From contig NW_020825331.1 of the NCBI RefSeq assembly GCF_003286085.1, positions 806,001 to 870,000 on the forward strand: a stretch of DNA of 64,000 bases. Reading direction: 5' to 3'. The translations under genes and the position numbers were made by a program. Of the stretch, positions 59,449 to 64,000 are shown one piece after another. Position 1 is the first letter of the stretch, and the number at the start of each line of letters is the position of its first letter. Source of the DNA: Drosophila persimilis. Taxonomy: Eukaryota; Arthropoda; Insecta; Diptera; Drosophilidae. Under the pieces are notes generated by a model, which saw only the letters and a program-made list of their open reading frames with translations, did not search any database and was not told the origin of the DNA.

Positions 59449-59605
59449 GGCGAAATGACAGCGGCAAAAGGGTTACGTAAGCTGCTCGGGGCTAGGGCTA
59501 CTAGAACTGAAACCGAGCTTGCGACTGTGCGCTTTGCCCGCTATATCTTAGGGGCTTGAGTAATCGCGTCAAAAACGAGGGAAAAAGAGAAGTTCGTGAA
59601 TATTC

Positions 59606-59680
59606 AAGGCCGGGCGGGGCTCGAACCCGTGCCGCCCCGTCTCAGCGTCGATCAGTCTTGCCAGTGAGCCAGGGCCTGGC
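59606..59680 (-). ncRNA. tRNA-like unit 2 (5' promoter module) of SINE-like copy E
   Basis: The minus strand reads GCCAGGCCCTGGCTCACTGG at its start and ends around GCCCGGC, so a 7-bp acceptor-like stem with one mismatch can form. The A box TGGCTCACTGG is close to consensus and the B box contains GGTTCGAGCCC. Together they form a plausible Pol III promoter. Anticodon arm not convincing. Confidence 0.65.
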
Positions 59681-59699
59681 GTGATTCGTTGCCTACTTT

Positions 59700-62530
59700 G
59701 GGGGGGGTGGGGGGCAGAGACGCTTCAAAGGAGCGACCTGGAGCTGCTAGGTTAAACCTTGCCCACAATAGACTTTCAGCCCAAGATATTTTGCCCTGAA
59801 GAGCATCTCCTTTCCTAATGTATGCCCGTCTCTGGCGCATAAAATCCATCAAATGTGTGTGCTAACATCGAACATAATTGCCGGCCCAATGGCGAGGCCA
59901 TAAAGCGATACACAGATACCAATGGCACACTGCGTATACGCAATATGTGCCTTTGCAGGCGATTAAAGGGAATGGTTTGATTTGACAGAGAAATAAAAAA
60001 TCAAATATTTTATACACATACGCATATCTATTTATTAGCCATAAATGCGGGCGTGGCATGGGACAGTGGGTCACACATAAATCTGCTGCTAAACTGCTTA
60101 ATTTGCCATTCGGTGCAGTTTTTGCAAAACGATTTTAATAAATTCATAACCACAGAGTGTGCCATGCAGTTTGAAATTAATTTCATAAAATCTCACTCTC
60201 ACACACACACCACAAAATTAAAATTAATGAGGCAAAGCGCCTACATCCTGCAGCCTCCATTCCCCATCCTCAATCCTCAATCCCAGCTGTTGGCTTGGCA
60301 ACTGTACGCGCTTTGGCTTTGGCTTTGGCATGGTCGGAGCTTTGCTTTGAACTCATTTCCGTATGACCTATGAACTGGGTAATGAACCTGCCCCCGCCCC
60401 CCTCCCCCCACCATCCATGAGGAATTAGAGAGTAATATTTTTGCACAATTTGTACATTTTTAAACTAATTTTAACTAATTTCCACTAATGATTACGCTTG
60501 ATTTTTGTTTATTGATTGTGTCATTTTCAATGGAAATTTCTATACAAATTAAATGCAAATTTGTAGAATAATTTCCAGTGTATTGAGAGGAAGGCATTCC
60601 GCAAATGCCAGAGAAAATTCCTTCTGTTTTTGGAGAAATTTTTTAATTAACTGAAAACAAAAAAGAGAAAGAAAGCAGCGACAACATGTCGAAATATCGT
60701 GCATGTCAGTCGGACGGTCTGCTATTTATTTATTTATTAAATTTTGCACAGTTTTTTGGTGGAGCACGAGGAGCATCCACATTCCCAAGCCATAAACTGG
60801 CATTTGTGTGGAAGTCATTTTTAATTATTTATTTTTCATACAAATAAATTCAGATTTTGTGCGTATGCGTGTGCGTGTGTGTGTGGGCCTGCAACTAATT
60901 ATGTGAGCTTATAAACACACACACGCGCACACACGCGCACACACGCATGCACATATTAAATATGAATTATATTTTTGGGAGCCACTTCCGTTTGGCATTT
61001 GCCAGACACACACACACACACACACAAACACACACAGTGTCTACCAACCAAGTCAACAACAATGGCTCAGAGCGTCAATCAAGGCACTCAGCAAACGTGG
61101 CCAAGGCACTCGGCACTCGTCAGGCAGGAAGGCAGGCAGGCAGGCAGGCCCATCAACAGCTACGTCATCATCCTCGCGTCAGCTCTGTCTGGCTCTGGCT
61201 CTGGCTCTGGCCGTGGTGTGGGTGTGCTGAGACGCTACTCATCACCAGTGTTGGTAAGCGCAGTGGGGTGGCCTGCAGTACTCTATAAAGCTGATGGATT
61301 ATACGTATACTCAGTTGTGCTACGATCAAAGGCCACAACTTGTCATTTCAGTGTTCTCAAATGAGAACCAGTGTTGCTAAGGATTGAAAGAGGAACAGAC
61401 AAGAGAGAAGCTTTAAGAGAAGGTGTTCTCCAAGAGATGCTCTATCCTGTTCGATCCTGTTCAAGGCTGAGATACTGCACACTTGGTTCATGATCAAATA
61501 CGTAGAGAAGAAGTGGAAAGGTGCTGGAAACATTGCCACTCTCTATCTGGTTCTCGGTACGAGTCTATCTCGTTTGGGTTTCTACTAGTTATGATATTTA
61601 TTTGTTGGTCGTTGTCGTGGTTTCCGGCTTTTGTTTTGTTGCAAAAATTGTTACATTCCATAAGCATTGTCAGGCCGGGCCGGGCCGCGCCCATTGCTCC
61701 CATTCCGAGAGCCCTCCACCACCACCAACTCCCAGTTTTCCCCCTCCTTTGCGCCATCTCACTCGGTTTCTCGCTGCTTTAGCCGCTACATCATGCGCTC
61801 GACGATGCGACAACGTTTTATTAATAATACTTGAAACGCTGATGGGGTTACGAGGAAATGCTGCAGTCAGGCAGTCGGCGCTTTTAATGCCCCACATAAA
61901 GCCTCCAAACTGTGTCTGTATAGGTTTCCATGTATCCATCCATGTGCCTGTGTCGGTTTGTACTCATTGCACGACGAGTATCTCTCTGTGAGTGTGTGTC
62001 TGAGTCGCTGGCGAAATGAAAGTGGTAAAATGGCAAATGGAAAGTAGAAAGTAGAAAGTGGAGCGGGGCTCATCCAAGTTTCTTGCCGTTGCCGTTGCCG
62101 TTGCCATTGCTGTTGTTGGCGGCTCATCTGACGCTCTGCTCCCCATACATGCCCCTGCCTATGCCTGTGTTTTTTTTTTTTTATTTTTTTTTAGTATGTC
62201 ATTGCTAGTTGTTTGTGCAACGCCCGTGAAAAAGAGAGCAACGGAACGCTGAAACGGCTGGGCTGAAATAAATAAAAAAAATACTCGTATTGCTGCTGGA
62301 ACAGTAAGGGATCCGGATCCGGATCCGGATCCGGATCCGGCTTAACAGCAGCAACTGCCACAACGATGACCCAAACGCTTTGCTCTGAGGCTTAAGTCTT
62401 TCCTTCATTTTGTGTTCATTTCATTTGATATCAGCGCAGAGCAGAGCCGAGCAGAAACCCCCTCAGAACAGGAAGGCTTACGCTTAGTGTAGAGATAGGA
62501 GCAGAGATTTAAGGTGTTTCAGTGTTTCGA
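59700..62530. other. Non-coding spacer
   Basis: No supported gene. CA/CG-type tracts (60866-60882, 60915-60948, 61006-61036), AGGC (61123-61148), CTCTGG (61187-61210), GCCGTT (62085-62112), a T-run (62170-62192) and CCGGAT hexamers (62309-62340). Two CCAGTGTTG strings at 61244 and 61370 flank a short palindrome GTTCTCAAATGAGAAC. Confidence 0.75.
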
Positions 62531-62780
62531 CCTTTCAGCGAGTGAGTCGAGCGAGTAGATACCTTTCTGAATACAGAGATATGACACGACAGAGCATACA
62601 TATGGCGAAAGATATGCAGATATTTCTACAGCTTCGGGACTCAATCTCTCCAGCGATTTTCCCCGAATCCACCTTTCAGCGAGTGAGTCGAGCGAGTAGA
62701 GACCTGATTTAATGCAGAGATAGGACATGATAGATCAGCAGAGATATCTACAGCTTCGGGACTATTTCCATCTTCCATCT
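62531..62780. repeat. 141-bp tandem duplication containing CAGCGAGTGAGTCGAGCGAG
   Basis: CCTTTCAGCGAGTGAGTCGA begins at 62531 and 62672. Downstream parts (ATGCAGAGATA / ACAGAGATA, CTACAGCTTCGGGACT) also correspond. Two CGAGT motifs per unit. The minus-strand frame over it is only the repeat. Reverse-complement relatives of the core (TACTCGTTGG, CTCGCTG) follow at 62810-62846. Confidence 0.85.
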
Positions 62781-64000
62781 TTCCATCCGCTTACATATAT
62801 CTCTCTCTGGATCTCGCTGGATTCCTCTCGCTGAAAGTACTCGTTGGTGCATAGTTCCAGACGCTGCCAGCTCTGCATTTGCTTTCGCTCTACAACGTGC
62901 TCGTTCCTCTGTGGCTTCGCCTCCTACTCCAAACAGCACCACAAAAAAAAAAGGTCACGCACTCATCCCCACACTGCCCGCCTCCCAGCGCCCTCCTCCA
63001 CCCGTGAGCGTTTGTCCGTGTTCATTATTGCGGTTAATCTGTTTGTTCTGCTGGGCTCCTTGTTCGGGTTTCACTGACAAAAGTTTACCTAAAAAAAATT
63101 CCATTTTTTTCCCGCCTTCCACTTCACTTTCCTCTTTCCGCCCCCCCTTTTATCTGCGGTACTTTTTCGTTCTTCATTTTTTTTTAATAAGCGTTATAGC
63201 GATGGTCAGGTGTAAGCACAACAAAAAAAAATTAAGAGAATGTGTTGGTCATGAAAATGGGGGGAGATTTTTGGGGCAATCATCTGCCTGGCACGTAGTT
63301 GACATCAAAATAATAACTGAACGCGGCGGCGGGTCGTGAAAGGGGAGGCCACGGAGAAGACGGGCAAAAAGAGTGTGAAACGAAGACGAAGATACTCTTT
63401 GGCGATCCATTCCCCTCCATTGAGGGCCAGGAGGGTAGCCTTCTGCTGCCTGCAACCGCAGATACATAGATGGATTTATTCTGCTTATTCTGGAATCCAG
63501 ACAGGCAAGGACCTGTGTGAGAGGTGGCACATAGGGACCCATAAAAGCTGCCATCGCACACAGACATTGGTTGCTCTTCGTCCCACAATCAACTCCACAG
63601 CCCCAGTGCTTGTTGTTTCTTGTTTTTAATTACAAAAAAAATGCAAAAGCACGAAAATACCGCTGTTTACCAAATTAAAAGCTACTAATTGGAGGAGTTT
63701 TAGGCGTCGCTCGAGTGCCATGCCCCACCACGCCATCCCCATTCCCCCACTCTCTCTACCTTTCTGTCTGCTGCTGAGGCTGGTGGTGGCTCTGAGGGGG
63801 GGTGTCATGGCATAGGAATTATTAATGAAAACAAGTTTTAAGTATGTATCAGCAGGCAGCGGCAGCATCGTTAGCAGTAAAACTGAAAGTCGTCCGGCAA
63901 AAACAAAAAGCGGAAAGGAGATCAAGCCATTCGTATGCGAGAGTGGAAGGACTAGAACGGAAGAACGAGCCTGACACTGAGCCTGAAGAAAGCAGGGCCT
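62781..64000. other. Non-coding spacer to window end
   Basis: No supported gene. A-runs at 62943-62952 and 63090-63098, T-rich stretches near 63101-63190. An acceptor-donor-like TTTTTTAG|GTAAAC on the minus strand near 63082-63096 is weaker than the three recursive sites. Confidence 0.7.

Larger units (their letters stand above)
59262..59699 (-). mobile_element. Dimeric tRNA-derived SINE-like element, copy E
   Basis: On the minus strand: leader AAAGTAGGCAACGAATCACG; tRNA-like unit 2 (about 59606-59680) with the near-perfect A box TGGCTCACTGG and the B box GGGTTCGAGCCC; a linker of about 150 bp; unit 1 (about 59373-59448) with the B box GGTTCGATTCC; a short body; and an A-rich tail containing AATAGTAAAATAAAAAAAA. 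Unit order, linker motifs (TTACGTAAGCTGC / CTACGTAAGCTGC on the plus strand) and tail match copy A at 4.6-5.2 kb, though the body here is shorter. No clear target duplication. Confidence 0.72.

Noticed and set aside
63078..63100. Minus-strand TTTTTTAG|GTAAAC near 63.09 kb as a fourth recursive site
   Set aside because: TAG acceptor and GTAAAC donor are below the quality of the others, in a homopolymer-rich stretch where such strings arise by chance.

Overview
The window is eukaryotic and almost certainly from a Drosophila-type fly. An INE-1/DINE-1 fragment lies near 2.6 kb. The spacers are full of CA/GT, GA, poly-G and other short tandem repeats. The single-exon genes carry fly-like serine/glycine-rich tails, and three sites have the exact form of Drosophila recursive splice sites. 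Repeat density suggests a species outside the melanogaster subgroup (perhaps the obscura group), but this is a guess.

Only two intact protein genes are convincing, both single-exon and on the minus strand. One encodes 553 residues with a Cys/His cluster (25397-27058). The other is a PPP1R11/Inhibitor-3-type PP1 regulator (37446-38144). Two sets of broken coding sequence are also visible: a multi-stop fragment of an unidentified protein (9984-10258) and pieces of Tc1-like transposase (about 756-1121 and 1605-1745). No true tRNA, rRNA or known miRNA gene was recognised.

Layout: 1-2525 is a giant hairpin with arms of about 479 bp around scrambled Tc1-like remnants, running into INE-1 sequence. 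The rest is non-coding DNA carrying (a) two copies of a dimeric tRNA-derived, SINE-like element (4604-5178 and 59262-59699) plus three related monomeric fragments (12.9, 23.3 and 31.4 kb); (b) tandem arrays that share a CGAGT core (22.97, 33.9, 49.55, 57.5 and 62.5 kb); (c) two AT-rich arrays (16.23-17.26 and 43.94-44.78 kb); (d) a cluster of CGATA/TATCGATA motifs (54.58-55.26 kb).

Three CAG|GTAAG sites with strong polypyrimidine tracts lie on the minus strand at 53.55, 28.02 and 14.78 kb. The simplest reading is that most of the window is one very long intron of an unseen minus-strand gene, removed in steps, with the two small genes nested in it on the same strand. The most unusual content is the tRNA-derived element family, because tRNA-derived SINEs are generally regarded as absent from Drosophila, and the repeated use of one CGAGT core in otherwise unrelated arrays.
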